DNA from: a virus
IMG/VR virus record: IMGVR_UViG_3300030108_003896
Location: 1-34,547 of that record
Direction: 5' to 3' (one strand)
Length of the DNA stretch: 34,547 nucleotides
Below are positions 23,337 through 30,568 of this stretch, piece after piece. The first letter of the stretch is position 1, and each line of letters starts with the position of its first letter. A model generated the notes under the pieces. It was given only the letters and a program-made list of their open reading frames with translations. It was not told the DNA's origin and did not search any database. The position numbers were made by a program, and so were the translations under genes.

Positions 23337-23533
23337 TATTTTTTTGTGTGAGCTTCAATGTTTACTCTAGTTACTTTAATTTCTAAATCCTGTCTAAAAT
23401 CATCGTTTGTTGTATCAGTATTTGGATCTGCAACATCAGCATCGAATTCTTCTTTACTAGCGTAAACTTTTCCTGTTCGCTTATGTTTTATAATTTCTTT
23501 TGCTTCAGCAGGTATTTTAGGTAAATCACTCAT
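23336..23533 (-). CDS. Hypothetical acidic protein, 65 aa
   Basis: A 65-residue protein. An N-terminal part with a lysine-rich turn (EAKEIIKHKRTGKVYASKEE, about 10-29) is followed by an acidic segment (DADVADPNTDTTNDDFRQD) and a beta stretch (LEIKVTRVNIEAHTKK). I have seen similar small proteins among marine phage structural genes, with no function given. The ribosome binding site GGGAGA precedes the ATG. It directly precedes the oxygenase gene, whose start lies in its stop region. Confidence 0.6.
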   Translation of the reverse strand: MSDLPKIPAEAKEIIKHKRTGKVYASKEEFDADVADPNTDTTNDDFRQDLEIKVTRVNIEAHTKK

Positions 23534-23535
23534 AA

Positions 23536-23673
23536 TTATCTCCCTTGTTTTCTGTATTTCTTATACATCCTTTTTTCATTTTTATTAAGTCTTTTTTTAT
23601 GTCTACCAGGTCTTTTTTTTCTTGTTGAACCCTTATATGTATTTACACCAAATAGTGGTTTTTTCTTAGCCAT
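23536..23673 (-). CDS. Very basic 45-aa protein
   Basis: A short frame beginning at the ATG at 23673: MAKKKPLFGVNTYKGSTRKK, then RPGRHKKRLNKNEKRMYKKY and RKQGR, ending in TAA at 23536. Almost half the residues are Lys or Arg. Its start overlaps the end of the gene at 23666-24007 by eight bases and its stop lies just before the ribosome binding site of the next gene, so it fills the gap exactly. A DNA-binding or virion-packaged role is plausible from charge alone. Confidence 0.6.
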   Translation of the reverse strand: MAKKKPLFGVNTYKGSTRKKRPGRHKKRLNKNEKRMYKKYRKQGR

Positions 23674-24007
23674 TTTCCTGCGATCTATCTATTTGTGCAT
23701 AACTAACAATACCTTGTATCTCATTAGCTGTGCCAGCGGTCATTTTAAGAACATCACTTTCTTCAAGCACTAATGTTTCTTGAATTATATTTTCAACTGT
23801 ATTTGCTGCTATGGCTTTTCGCCAAATAGAAAAAGTGGCAGAGGCAGAACTATCAGTAACTTGCACAGATAAATTAATTGGACCTGAAGATGAATTATCA
23901 ACTTGTATTTGTTTTACTAAACATCTCGCACCAGATGGTGATGTTAAAATACTTGTGGTATCTGTGGTTGTTAAATTTATTCCTGCGTTTTTATATTGAA
24001 TTGTCAT
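23666..24007 (-). CDS. Small beta-rich structural protein
   Basis: A 113-residue, beta-rich protein (TTDTTSILTSPSGARCLVKQ, then GPINLSVQVTDSSASATFSI) with few charges and many Ser and Thr, typical of a virion beta-sandwich such as a head or tail decoration protein. Its ATG overlaps the TGA of the small upstream gene, which in turn overlaps the large tail protein gene, so all three are read together. No specific family is recognised. Confidence 0.6.
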   Translation of the reverse strand: MTIQYKNAGINLTTTDTTSILTSPSGARCLVKQIQVDNSSSGPINLSVQVTDSSASATFSIWRKAIAANTVENIIQETLVLEESDVLKMTAGTANEIQGIVSYAQIDRSQENG

Positions 24008-24168
24008 GATAAAAAGAAATTAAATGTGTCTTGTTCATTTTTTAACTCTTGTTGATAAGATGTATTTAACTTATCTTGCATAGTTCGTAAAGACTGGTTT
24101 ATTTGTCTTTGATTTTCCTCTGCATATTCAGGTGATGGTTCTGGTATGATTATATCTATTCTTGCCAT
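24004..24168 (-). CDS. Hypothetical 54-aa helical protein
   Basis: A short frame beginning at the ATG at 24168 and reading MARIDIIIPEPSPEYAEENQ, then RQINQSLRTMQDKLNTSYQQ and a polar end FNFFLS, with TGA at 24004. After a proline-rich start it is a likely coiled coil. It starts in the TAA of the 716-residue tail protein gene (TAATG) and ends in the ATG of the next gene (ATGA), so it is held between two virion genes. It may be a small virion or chaperone subunit. Confidence 0.6.
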   Translation of the reverse strand: MARIDIIIPEPSPEYAEENQRQINQSLRTMQDKLNTSYQQELKNEQDTFNFFLS

Positions 24169-26318
24169 TATCTCATTCCATCTGGTTGTACATCAGCTCT
24201 AAAAGTACCATATCTCCAACTTTGATCAGTCGATGTGTTAGCTACCTTAATACTAGCAAACCTTGATCTAGCTCTAGTGTCTACTTTATCTGTAGAACTA
24301 TTGATAGTAAAAGGACCGAGAGGCGAGGATGCTGATGTATCCGCAGGGAACCTCCTTAAATTAATTGTTACTTGTGCATCGCCAGTCAATACTTTAAAAT
24401 CAGGTATAAATCTTCTAACACTCATAAAAAATTGACCATCCCCACCTTGAGATAAATCAAAATCTCCTGATTGAATAAATGCAGGTATAGCAGTTTTATT
24501 ACCTAATGCATCTACCTGGTTATTACCTACTTCATGTTCATAAAATGTTGTTGATCCATTTATGTTAGTGACACCTTGCACTGTAGGAAATGTCGGTACA
24601 CCTGTGGAATCATATTCTGTTGCGTAGGGGTTGTCATATAAATTTGCATCTTGATATGTGGTTCTTGATAAAGATCCAGTAGTCCAAGTGCCTGATTGAT
24701 AATTATAAGTTACGCATCTGTCGATAAAATCACTTCCTGATTTTGGATAAAACCAAACTATCTCTTCGTATAAAGTGTAAAGCCCTGCGTAAACAGATTC
24801 ACCATTTTGATAATTTATTCCTAAATTAGTACCCTTAGTAGTAAAAACAAAATCCTCAACTAAACAAGGTAAAGCTTTTACGGTTCCGTCATAAACAAAA
24901 AAACCACCTGCTTCACCCATCCAATAAACTGCACCATTTACATATTTAATAGAGTGTTGACCTATTGCCCCACAATTAGACCCAACTTGTCTTACAGAAA
25001 ATATAAAAGGTGGCCCAACAAACTGAATTACATAGGCAGCAGTGTTTGTTAAAACAAAAGTGTAATCTTTACCTTTAACTGCTCCTACAATTTTTGTGCC
25101 TGAGTCTAATCTAAAAAAACCAGCAGTATTAACAGAAGTAGGTGTATAATCGGTTATATCTTCTTGATCTGAAAATCTTATAAATAATTTATCTTGTGTG
25201 CCAGGTGTTCCAATAGTTGTTTCGGTTCCTAACATAAACAAATGTCTATCTCTATCTGATACCAATGACATTACTGATGCAGTTGGAGCATTAGAAATAA
25301 CAGCAGCTCTTGTTGTGAGTGCGTTTGGATTTGTATTGATTGGATTCCATGAAAAAGATTTTCCATTTTTAATTGTAGCTATCAATTGTTCTCCAAAGTT
25401 ATCCAAAGACCAAGATGCTGGATCTATTGATAAAGTTTGTGATAAAGAGGCTTGACCCCACGCAGTGTAATATTCTACACCCGCACCACTAGAATGTGCC
25501 GATCTCGTGCCTGCTACGTCCCTAGTAATGCCAGTCAGCTGTGTTGTGGTTGTTCCAGTGTAAGATATAAACTCAGCTCCAACTTTTATTGTTCCTGATG
25601 TTGGAAAGCCTGTGGTTGAGGCTAATGTAATTGATGTTCCTGATCCGCCAGTTCCTGCAGTGTCATCATTAAGGCTCCCATTTAAAGTAGAAAAAACTTG
25701 TTGTCCTCCACCCCATAAAGCCGTGCCCCATCCAAACCCGTATGTTTGACTTAAAGATCCAATTTTAACATAAGGGTTAACTTCTGCAGAGCCACTTGCT
25801 GCTACAGTTGTTCCTGCATTTGAGGCCATTGTAATTGTAAATGTATCACTTGTCGGTACAGTGATAACTTGAAAAGTGTTTGTCGTAAAATCTGCTGCCG
25901 TGTATCCCGCTCCCGTGGGAGGTGTTACAGAAGTGAATGTAAATAAATCTCCAGGCTCCAATGAGTGTGCTGCTTTATTTACGGTAACTGTTGGAGAAGT
26001 ATTTGCAGTTGTAAAAGTGCAACCGGTTAAAGCGGACTCTAAAGGAGTAATATCATAAAAAGCTCCCTCATAATAAACAACTAACAATCTGTTAGTTCCG
26101 ATTGCAATATATCTTCTACCATCTAAGTCTGCCCAAATAAATTGTTCTCTTGCTGCACCGACTAAAGTTCCATCAACAAGTTGTTCCCATCCACCAATTT
26201 TTTCAGGTAGACCATATCTAAATCTTACAAAGTCACCATCTATCCATTGACCCTCTGCTCCGGTAGCAGTAACTTGTTTATTAAAACCAGGTGCTATTTG
26301 TACGTTTGTTAAAGGCAT
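24168..26318 (-). CDS. Large tail or tail-hub structural protein
   Basis: A 716-residue beta-rich virion protein. The conserved N-terminus (GQWIDGDFVRFRYGLPEKIG, 23-42, then AAREQFIWADLDGRRYIAIG) is of a type common in marine phages and fills the place of the P22 gp10-like tail hub, although homology to gp10 is not claimed. Two beta modules look inserted: residues about 98-187 (PTVTVNKAAHSLEPGDLFTF) and about 226-284 (GFPTSGTIKVGAEFISYTG). The rest is propeller-like with many aromatic residues. The start at 26318 has no ribosome binding site and lies only six bases after a perfect extended -10, so its message may be leaderless. Confidence 0.7.
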   Translation of the reverse strand: MPLTNVQIAPGFNKQVTATGAEGQWIDGDFVRFRYGLPEKIGGWEQLVDGTLVGAAREQFIWADLDGRRYIAIGTNRLLVVYYEGAFYDITPLESALTGCTFTTANTSPTVTVNKAAHSLEPGDLFTFTSVTPPTGAGYTAADFTTNTFQVITVPTSDTFTITMASNAGTTVAASGSAEVNPYVKIGSLSQTYGFGWGTALWGGGQQVFSTLNGSLNDDTAGTGGSGTSITLASTTGFPTSGTIKVGAEFISYTGTTTTQLTGITRDVAGTRSAHSSGAGVEYYTAWGQASLSQTLSIDPASWSLDNFGEQLIATIKNGKSFSWNPINTNPNALTTRAAVISNAPTASVMSLVSDRDRHLFMLGTETTIGTPGTQDKLFIRFSDQEDITDYTPTSVNTAGFFRLDSGTKIVGAVKGKDYTFVLTNTAAYVIQFVGPPFIFSVRQVGSNCGAIGQHSIKYVNGAVYWMGEAGGFFVYDGTVKALPCLVEDFVFTTKGTNLGINYQNGESVYAGLYTLYEEIVWFYPKSGSDFIDRCVTYNYQSGTWTTGSLSRTTYQDANLYDNPYATEYDSTGVPTFPTVQGVTNINGSTTFYEHEVGNNQVDALGNKTAIPAFIQSGDFDLSQGGDGQFFMSVRRFIPDFKVLTGDAQVTINLRRFPADTSASSPLGPFTINSSTDKVDTRARSRFASIKVANTSTDQSWRYGTFRADVQPDGMR

Positions 26319-26323
26319 ATGGT

Positions 26324-26332
26324 ATTATAGCA
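26324..26332 (-). promoter_or_regulatory. Extended -10 promoter element
   Basis: On the minus strand TGCTATAAT ends six bases before the tail protein ATG at 26318. The ten-base string ATGCTATAAT is shared with the element at 20913-20921. A -35 box is weak or absent. Transcription would start at about the ATG itself, implying leaderless translation, which fits the lack of a ribosome binding site. The 49-base gap 26319-26367 contains nothing else that is recognisable. Confidence 0.45.
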
Positions 26333-26367
26333 TCTTCAATAAGACAAATAAAGTATGGGTAAAATGA

Positions 26368-26586
26368 CTAAGTTTTATCTTTATAATCTAAGTCTGTAGA
26401 CAAAGCTTGGATTTCTTTTGGAAGTTTTTTGTTAATTTCGAATAAACAAGTAAATAAAATATTTAACGAATGTCTTAATTTTTTGACACCCAAATGAAAA
26501 GTATTATTGTTTTTTTTAATTGAGTCCATCTCTTCATCAGACATTATAATATTTACACTACCGTCTTTTTCTTGTCGTACTTTCAT
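26368..26586 (-). CDS. Hypothetical protein, 72 aa
   Basis: A 72-residue protein: a beta pair at the start (MKVRQEKDGSVNIIMSDEEM) and two helices (HLGVKKLRHSLNILFTCLFE; EIQALSTDLDY). It may be a small alpha/beta accessory protein; no motif is recognised. GGAGG about ten bases before the ATG supports the start, and the start overlaps the oxygenase stop upstream. It stands between an oxygenase and the 49-base promoter gap before the tail protein. Confidence 0.55.
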   Translation of the reverse strand: MKVRQEKDGSVNIIMSDEEMDSIKKNNNTFHLGVKKLRHSLNILFTCLFEINKKLPKEIQALSTDLDYKDKT

Positions 26587-27134
26587 AATTTTGGTCCTCC
26601 AATTAAATTTCTTTTATCTTTATGAAACTCTTTATATTTACCATTTTTATCTACATAATGCAAAAAAAACTGTGCATGCCAGTCACCCATAAAATTCTCT
26701 CTCCAGTGTGCATCTTCTATACCTAAGTAGATTACTCCATCTCCTGGTTCAAGTTCTATTGATTTATCTTCTATAAATATAGGCCATTTAGTACCGTCCC
26801 CTTGAACAAATATAGTACAACTTATTTCACAAGATTCTCTATCTTTATGTTTTTCTAATTTTGCATTATGCGTATACATTCTCCAAAAAGAATAAGTAGG
26901 CAATAATTCTAATCCTGAATTTTGTTCTATAATATTTTTTTTATTTAATAATAAAGACTCTGTTAATGGATCAGCATAATAATAAGTATCATAAATAGGT
27001 GATTGTAATAAATCAAAGGAGTCTTTATTAAATCTATGTTTCATTTTAAAATAATCTGTATAAATTTTTATTTCATTTTCATTCAAAATATTTTTTACAA
27101 CCCTATATCTAAAATCTTGTTTTATCTTGCCCAT
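26583..27134 (-). CDS. 2OG/Fe(II) oxygenase with Gln in place of the usual Arg
   Basis: A 183-residue oxygenase with H96-x-D98 in LEKHKDRESC and the typical sheet NIIEQNSGLELLPTYSFWRM. A tetrad-like EPGDGVIYLGIEDAHWREN (129-147) gives H143 as the distal ligand. The usual Arg that binds 2-oxoglutarate is not obvious: WHAQFFLHYVD (152-162) has Gln155 or His153 there. It may use another cofactor contact, or the enzyme may be altered in activity. It is overlapped by 13 bases by the upstream oxygenase, forming a tandem pair. Confidence 0.77.
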   Translation of the reverse strand: MGKIKQDFRYRVVKNILNENEIKIYTDYFKMKHRFNKDSFDLLQSPIYDTYYYADPLTESLLLNKKNIIEQNSGLELLPTYSFWRMYTHNAKLEKHKDRESCEISCTIFVQGDGTKWPIFIEDKSIELEPGDGVIYLGIEDAHWRENFMGDWHAQFFLHYVDKNGKYKEFHKDKRNLIGGPKL

Positions 27135-27691
27135 GATACTACTGAATATCTAACTCCTTTTGTAACTTTCGTAACTTCATGTGGATATAAAAAATTACTA
27201 GGCCATAGAATTAATTGATTTGGTTCCTTATCTACCTCTAAAATTTTGTTTTTTGTAACTGGGTCTCTAAATATTAATGAGCCTCCTTCGTAATCATTAT
27301 TTAATAAATAAATTAAACTATAGGTTCTATGTGCACTTTCACATGCATCTGTGTGTATTTTATAAAAATCGCCCTCTTTATATTTTAAGGCGGTAATTGT
27401 TTCAATGATTGGAAAAGATTTATTATCAAATTTTTTATTATATTCTTCTATAGCTCTTATAAATGACCACTCAAAAAAATTAGCCCAATGAACATTAGTC
27501 ATACTAGGAGATTCATTTGTAAAAAGTTGATTATCAACAGAGCGTATTTTTTTATCTTTTATAGATTGACCTTTTGAGTTTAAAACACAAGCCTCTTCAA
27601 ATTCTAATTTGTTAAGATGCATAAGAATTGCAGAGACAGCTTCTAAATTTAGAAAATTTTTTAAAACACTTATTGCATCTTTTGTTTGCAT
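27122..27691 (-). CDS. 2OG/Fe(II) oxygenase (P4H/PiuC-like)
   Basis: A 189-residue dioxygenase with a very clear signature: H113-x-D115 in YKIHTDACES, the NDYEGGSLIF strand (132-141), H171 in LYPHEVTKV, and R181 in GVRYSVVSW. The arrangement is that of PiuC and prolyl 4-hydroxylases. There is no ribosome binding site before its ATG at 27691; TTGCAA (27728-27723) and TATATA-like sequence in the 22-base gap might form a weak promoter. Directly downstream is the second oxygenase. The substrate is unknown; the position among tail genes hints at a virion or surface target. Confidence 0.88.
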   Translation of the reverse strand: MQTKDAISVLKNFLNLEAVSAILMHLNKLEFEEACVLNSKGQSIKDKKIRSVDNQLFTNESPSMTNVHWANFFEWSFIRAIEEYNKKFDNKSFPIIETITALKYKEGDFYKIHTDACESAHRTYSLIYLLNNDYEGGSLIFRDPVTKNKILEVDKEPNQLILWPSNFLYPHEVTKVTKGVRYSVVSWAR

Positions 27692-27713
27692 AAGTGGTAT
27701 CTATATAGTATTT

Positions 27714-28178
27714 TTACTTTAATTGCAAAACAGATAAATAAGTAATACCTTTTTCTTCTATAACATCTTCAATGCCTCTTGGATGAGGATAAGTCAAATC
27801 ATCAAAAGTTAAAACTTTTATTGCATCTACAAAACTTTGACATGTAGCTAAATCATTTGATTGAGGATGAGCTGCAATCCAAGATTCTTTGCCTTGTATT
27901 TCATAATTTAAAAATTCTGTAACTTCATCAGCATTAGCGTATGTTTGGCTTGGAATGTCTGATTTTGAAAGGTCAAAAGTATCAATTAAAGTATAACTGT
28001 CACCTGACCATTGGACCATTTTTTTATTTTTTCTTATTTGATCAAACTCTTCAGTAGTTATTTCAAAAACTTTATAACAGTCTACAGCAAATTTTGATTT
28101 TGCAGAATCGTCAACAGCTAGTCTAAGTTCAGCTCCTGGTATATTTTCTTTATTTGGATCGCATAATACGTATGCCAT
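27714..28178 (-). CDS. Hypothetical protein downstream of tail fibre, possible fibre chaperone
   Basis: A 154-residue acidic protein: a beta-rich beginning (MAYVLCDPNKENIPGAELRL), a helical middle (TEEFDQIRKNKKMVQWSGDS), and a C-terminal part with DDLTYPHPRGIEDVIEEKGI. It follows the tail fibre gene by 11 bases with a good AAGGAG site. Proteins in this place often assist fibre folding or assembly, but no known chaperone motif is visible, so this is inference from position only. Confidence 0.5.
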   Translation of the reverse strand: MAYVLCDPNKENIPGAELRLAVDDSAKSKFAVDCYKVFEITTEEFDQIRKNKKMVQWSGDSYTLIDTFDLSKSDIPSQTYANADEVTEFLNYEIQGKESWIAAHPQSNDLATCQSFVDAIKVLTFDDLTYPHPRGIEDVIEEKGITYLSVLQLK

Positions 28179-28189
28179 ATTTTTACTCC

Positions 28190-29413
28190 TTAACTTCCTG
28201 AATTATCCCAAAGAAATAGTCCACCATCAACACCTTGAGGTTTAGATCCTTGGCCATCACCATTTCCATAAATCGTTGTAAATTCTAATTGATCTGTTGT
28301 AAATTGAGAATGCACGGTTGTTGTTGGGGCTGCGGTAGTAGTTCCAGCAGCTCCTGTTCCGAAACTCGTAAAACTTTGAGTTCCACCTTGTCCTCCACCA
28401 ACTGAAAAATGTGGTGAAATACCCGCTGGCTGTCCTGATTGACCGTGATAAGCTCCGCCGACCGCACCACCAGTCCCTCCTGTCCAAGACGCTGAAAAAG
28501 GAGCAGAAACTGGAAATGAAAAAAATCCAGCTGGGCCAGTAGGACCGCCGCTTCTTACATCTCCTCGAGGCGCATTCCCCCCTCCTCCGCCACCGCCTAC
28601 GCCATATGCATAAATCAAAGTCGCTGTTGGAGTTGCAGTAAATGTTCCTTCACCGCCTTTGGCAGCTAATTTCAAAACATAATTACCGCCACCTGCTGAT
28701 CCTGTTGAAGCAGCAGTAAGTCTACCTTGAGCATCTACAGTGATTGAAGCTAAGGTATAACTTCCAGCTGTTACCGCAGTGTTTGCTAATTGGTCCGCAC
28801 CAACTGCATCGTCAGCAATTTTAGCTTGTGTTACCGCATCGTCTGCAAGTTTATCTGTTGTTACATTAGCATTTAAAATTCCAGCAGTTACAACTGCGTT
28901 ATCAGAAATTTGTGCTGCTCTAATTGCATCATCTGCAATTTTAGCATTTGTAACAGCATCGTCTGCTATCTGAGCAGTTCCGATCGATCCACCTAAAGTA
29001 TCTAACGACACTTCATTAAGATTTGTTCCATCAGCATATGCTGCATAAATTTTTTGTGCGTCAGGGCTAAAGCCTGTTCCTGAGGCAGTTTTGATTGTAA
29101 GGTTTGTTGGGTTTGTAACCCCTGTTACATCAAAAATATAAAATTTTTCAATTGAATCAGGTATAGTACAAATAGTGCCAGACGTTGCTGTGATAGTTGC
29201 AAATTTTATTACTAAATTTCTTGCGTTTGATAAAGCACCGTCAGACATAACAAGTGCAGTAGTTCCCCCAGCAGATAGCGTTACTTGCTCAAAACCAGCT
29301 ATCGCTTGTTGTACTAAGTTTAAATTTGTATTAGTTTTATCTCCCCATGTACCAGCATTTTCACCGGTTACCATCAATTCTAGTTTAAGATCAGTTGAAT
29401 AACTTGAAGCCAT
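28190..29413 (-). CDS. Tail or head fibre protein with decapeptide repeats and Gly-rich tip
   Basis: A 407-residue fibre. The N-terminal MVTGENAGTWGDKTNTNLN (14-32) is a common phage fibre attachment sequence, followed by a beta domain (to about 140), seven decapeptide repeats (145-214, such as TNAKIADDAI) that should form a fibrous trimer, and a Gly-rich C-terminal receptor-facing domain (GVGGGGGGGNAPRGDVRSGG, 271-290, and later GGGQGGTQSF). The Gly-rich part resembles adhesin tips. AGGAG and a good sigma70-like promoter precede the ATG. It probably carries host recognition. Confidence 0.8.
   Translation of the reverse strand: MASSYSTDLKLELMVTGENAGTWGDKTNTNLNLVQQAIAGFEQVTLSAGGTTALVMSDGALSNARNLVIKFATITATSGTICTIPDSIEKFYIFDVTGVTNPTNLTIKTASGTGFSPDAQKIYAAYADGTNLNEVSLDTLGGSIGTAQIADDAVTNAKIADDAIRAAQISDNAVVTAGILNANVTTDKLADDAVTQAKIADDAVGADQLANTAVTAGSYTLASITVDAQGRLTAASTGSAGGGNYVLKLAAKGGEGTFTATPTATLIYAYGVGGGGGGGNAPRGDVRSGGPTGPAGFFSFPVSAPFSASWTGGTGGAVGGAYHGQSGQPAGISPHFSVGGGQGGTQSFTSFGTGAAGTTTAAPTTTVHSQFTTDQLEFTTIYGNGDGQGSKPQGVDGGLFLWDNSGS
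28772..28981 (-). repeat. Seven tandem 30-bp repeats encoding decapeptides in the fibre gene
   Basis: Seven consecutive units of ten residues, for example GTAQIADDAV, TNAKIADDAI, TTDKLADDAV and TQAKIADDAV, with the pattern x-x-x-[KQ]-[IL]-[AS]-[DN]-[DN]-A-[VI]. Units three, four and seven are more diverged. The length of the array could set the fibre shaft length and may vary between relatives. Confidence 0.8.
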
Positions 29414-29438
29414 AAATTTTTTCTCCTAAATAATTTTA

Positions 29439-29467
29439 ATTATACCTTCGTCAAGCTGCTAAATCAA
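29439..29467 (-). promoter_or_regulatory. Sigma70-like promoter before the fibre gene
   Basis: On the minus strand TTGATT (29467-29462; four of six) is separated by exactly 17 bases from a perfect TATAAT (29444-29439). The message would start near 29432, leaving about 19 bases with an AGGAG site before the ATG at 29413. The -35 box lies within the 3' end of the upstream gene. It gives the fibre and downstream genes their own transcription. Confidence 0.6.
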
Positions 29468-30557
29468 CCTCTGTCCAAGTATTATTTACACCCAGGTCTA
29501 CCTCTTGCCATGGTGTTACAGCTACGTTTCCAATAGAACCAGTTGTTTGTATTCCTGTAACTGCTATATTTGCAGCACCTGTGACTGTTACAGAACCTAT
29601 GGAGCTTGATAATTGTAGTCCATCTTGACCTATAATTTGACCAGGTATTTCAGCATGTTGTCCTAATGATAAAGTACCTTGTATTCCAGTAGGTTGCTCA
29701 TTAGTGCTTTGAACTAAGTTAATATTACCTTGACTTGAAGTCATTTGTACACCAGTGACATCAACTGGTGTTTTAAGACCGGCTATAGTAGTACCCATTG
29801 AGCCTGTCAACGAACCGGCACTAGTTACCGTTACATTAGCATCAGCCTCAAATCCTAAAGTACCAATAGTAAAATCAAGTTGGTCCTCTGAAGCAAAAAC
29901 TGTTATGTCCTGATCTATTTGAATTGAAAAAGTTCCAAAAGTAGAACTTAATTGACCAGCACTTGTAACTGATACTGTTACATCTGTAAAAGCATTAGCG
30001 GCAGGGAAATTAATAGTAGAAGTTAGTTGTTGTCCCGTTGCTGCAACAGAGAATGCTTCACCCCAAGATAAATTACCCCAAGTTCGTCTACCCCAACCAA
30101 TACCTGTCAACTCCGATTCGTCAACTGTAGCTGCTCCGATACTTGAGGTAGCAACATTACCAGTTATTGGAACACCTATACCAATAGTCGTGCTACCAAC
30201 AGCCATGGACTCTAAACTACCTGTAACTTGAACGGTTACAGATATTCCTGCTGTTTCCTCTCCTAATGATGATGATAAAGATATTCCAGAAACGTCTACG
30301 GTAGCATTTGCGGTTGTTGTAACAGATGCAATGCTAAATGATGCGCTTATTCCTGTTATTGTTGGTTGAGAACCAGATAGATCACCCCATTCATTTTCAC
30401 CCCAGGTGTCTCCACCCCAACCTATTTGGATTTCGTTGTCTACTGTTATATTGCCAATACTATAGGATGCACTTATTCCTGTTAGTGTAAGTCCGACATC
30501 ACCTTGTGCTGCCCAACTACCAGCTCCCCATTCAAGTGCACCCCATGTATTCGACAT
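29451..30557 (-). CDS. Repeat virion protein with WG motifs
   Basis: A 368-residue, almost entirely beta protein. Three W-rich blocks are seen: WGALEWGAGSWA (5-16), GWGGDTWGENEWGD (46-59) and GWGRRTWGNLSWGE (154-167). Between and after them come about nine looser units of 30-45 residues of the pattern G-(I/L)-x5-S-I-G-x4-V. It is poor in lysine and rich in Thr, Ser, Gly and Val, like a long beta-helix or stack of small sandwiches on the virion surface. It sits between a small structural protein and the fibre gene; a role in the fibre base or decoration is likely but not proven. Confidence 0.65.
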   Translation of the reverse strand: MSNTWGALEWGAGSWAAQGDVGLTLTGISASYSIGNITVDNEIQIGWGGDTWGENEWGDLSGSQPTITGISASFSIASVTTTANATVDVSGISLSSSLGEETAGISVTVQVTGSLESMAVGSTTIGIGVPITGNVATSSIGAATVDESELTGIGWGRRTWGNLSWGEAFSVAATGQQLTSTINFPAANAFTDVTVSVTSAGQLSSTFGTFSIQIDQDITVFASEDQLDFTIGTLGFEADANVTVTSAGSLTGSMGTTIAGLKTPVDVTGVQMTSSQGNINLVQSTNEQPTGIQGTLSLGQHAEIPGQIIGQDGLQLSSSIGSVTVTGAANIAVTGIQTTGSIGNVAVTPWQEVDLGVNNTWTEVDLAA

Positions 30558-30568
30558 TCATTATAATC

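Noticed and set aside
24168-26318. Direct assignment as P22 gp10
   Set aside because: The position is right but the N-terminal sequence does not look like gp10 as I remember it, so only a general tail-hub role is given.
30560-30565. TATAAT just before the repeat protein gene at 30557
   Set aside because: It is only two bases from the start codon and has neither an extended -10 nor a -35 box at normal distance; probably chance in AT-rich sequence.
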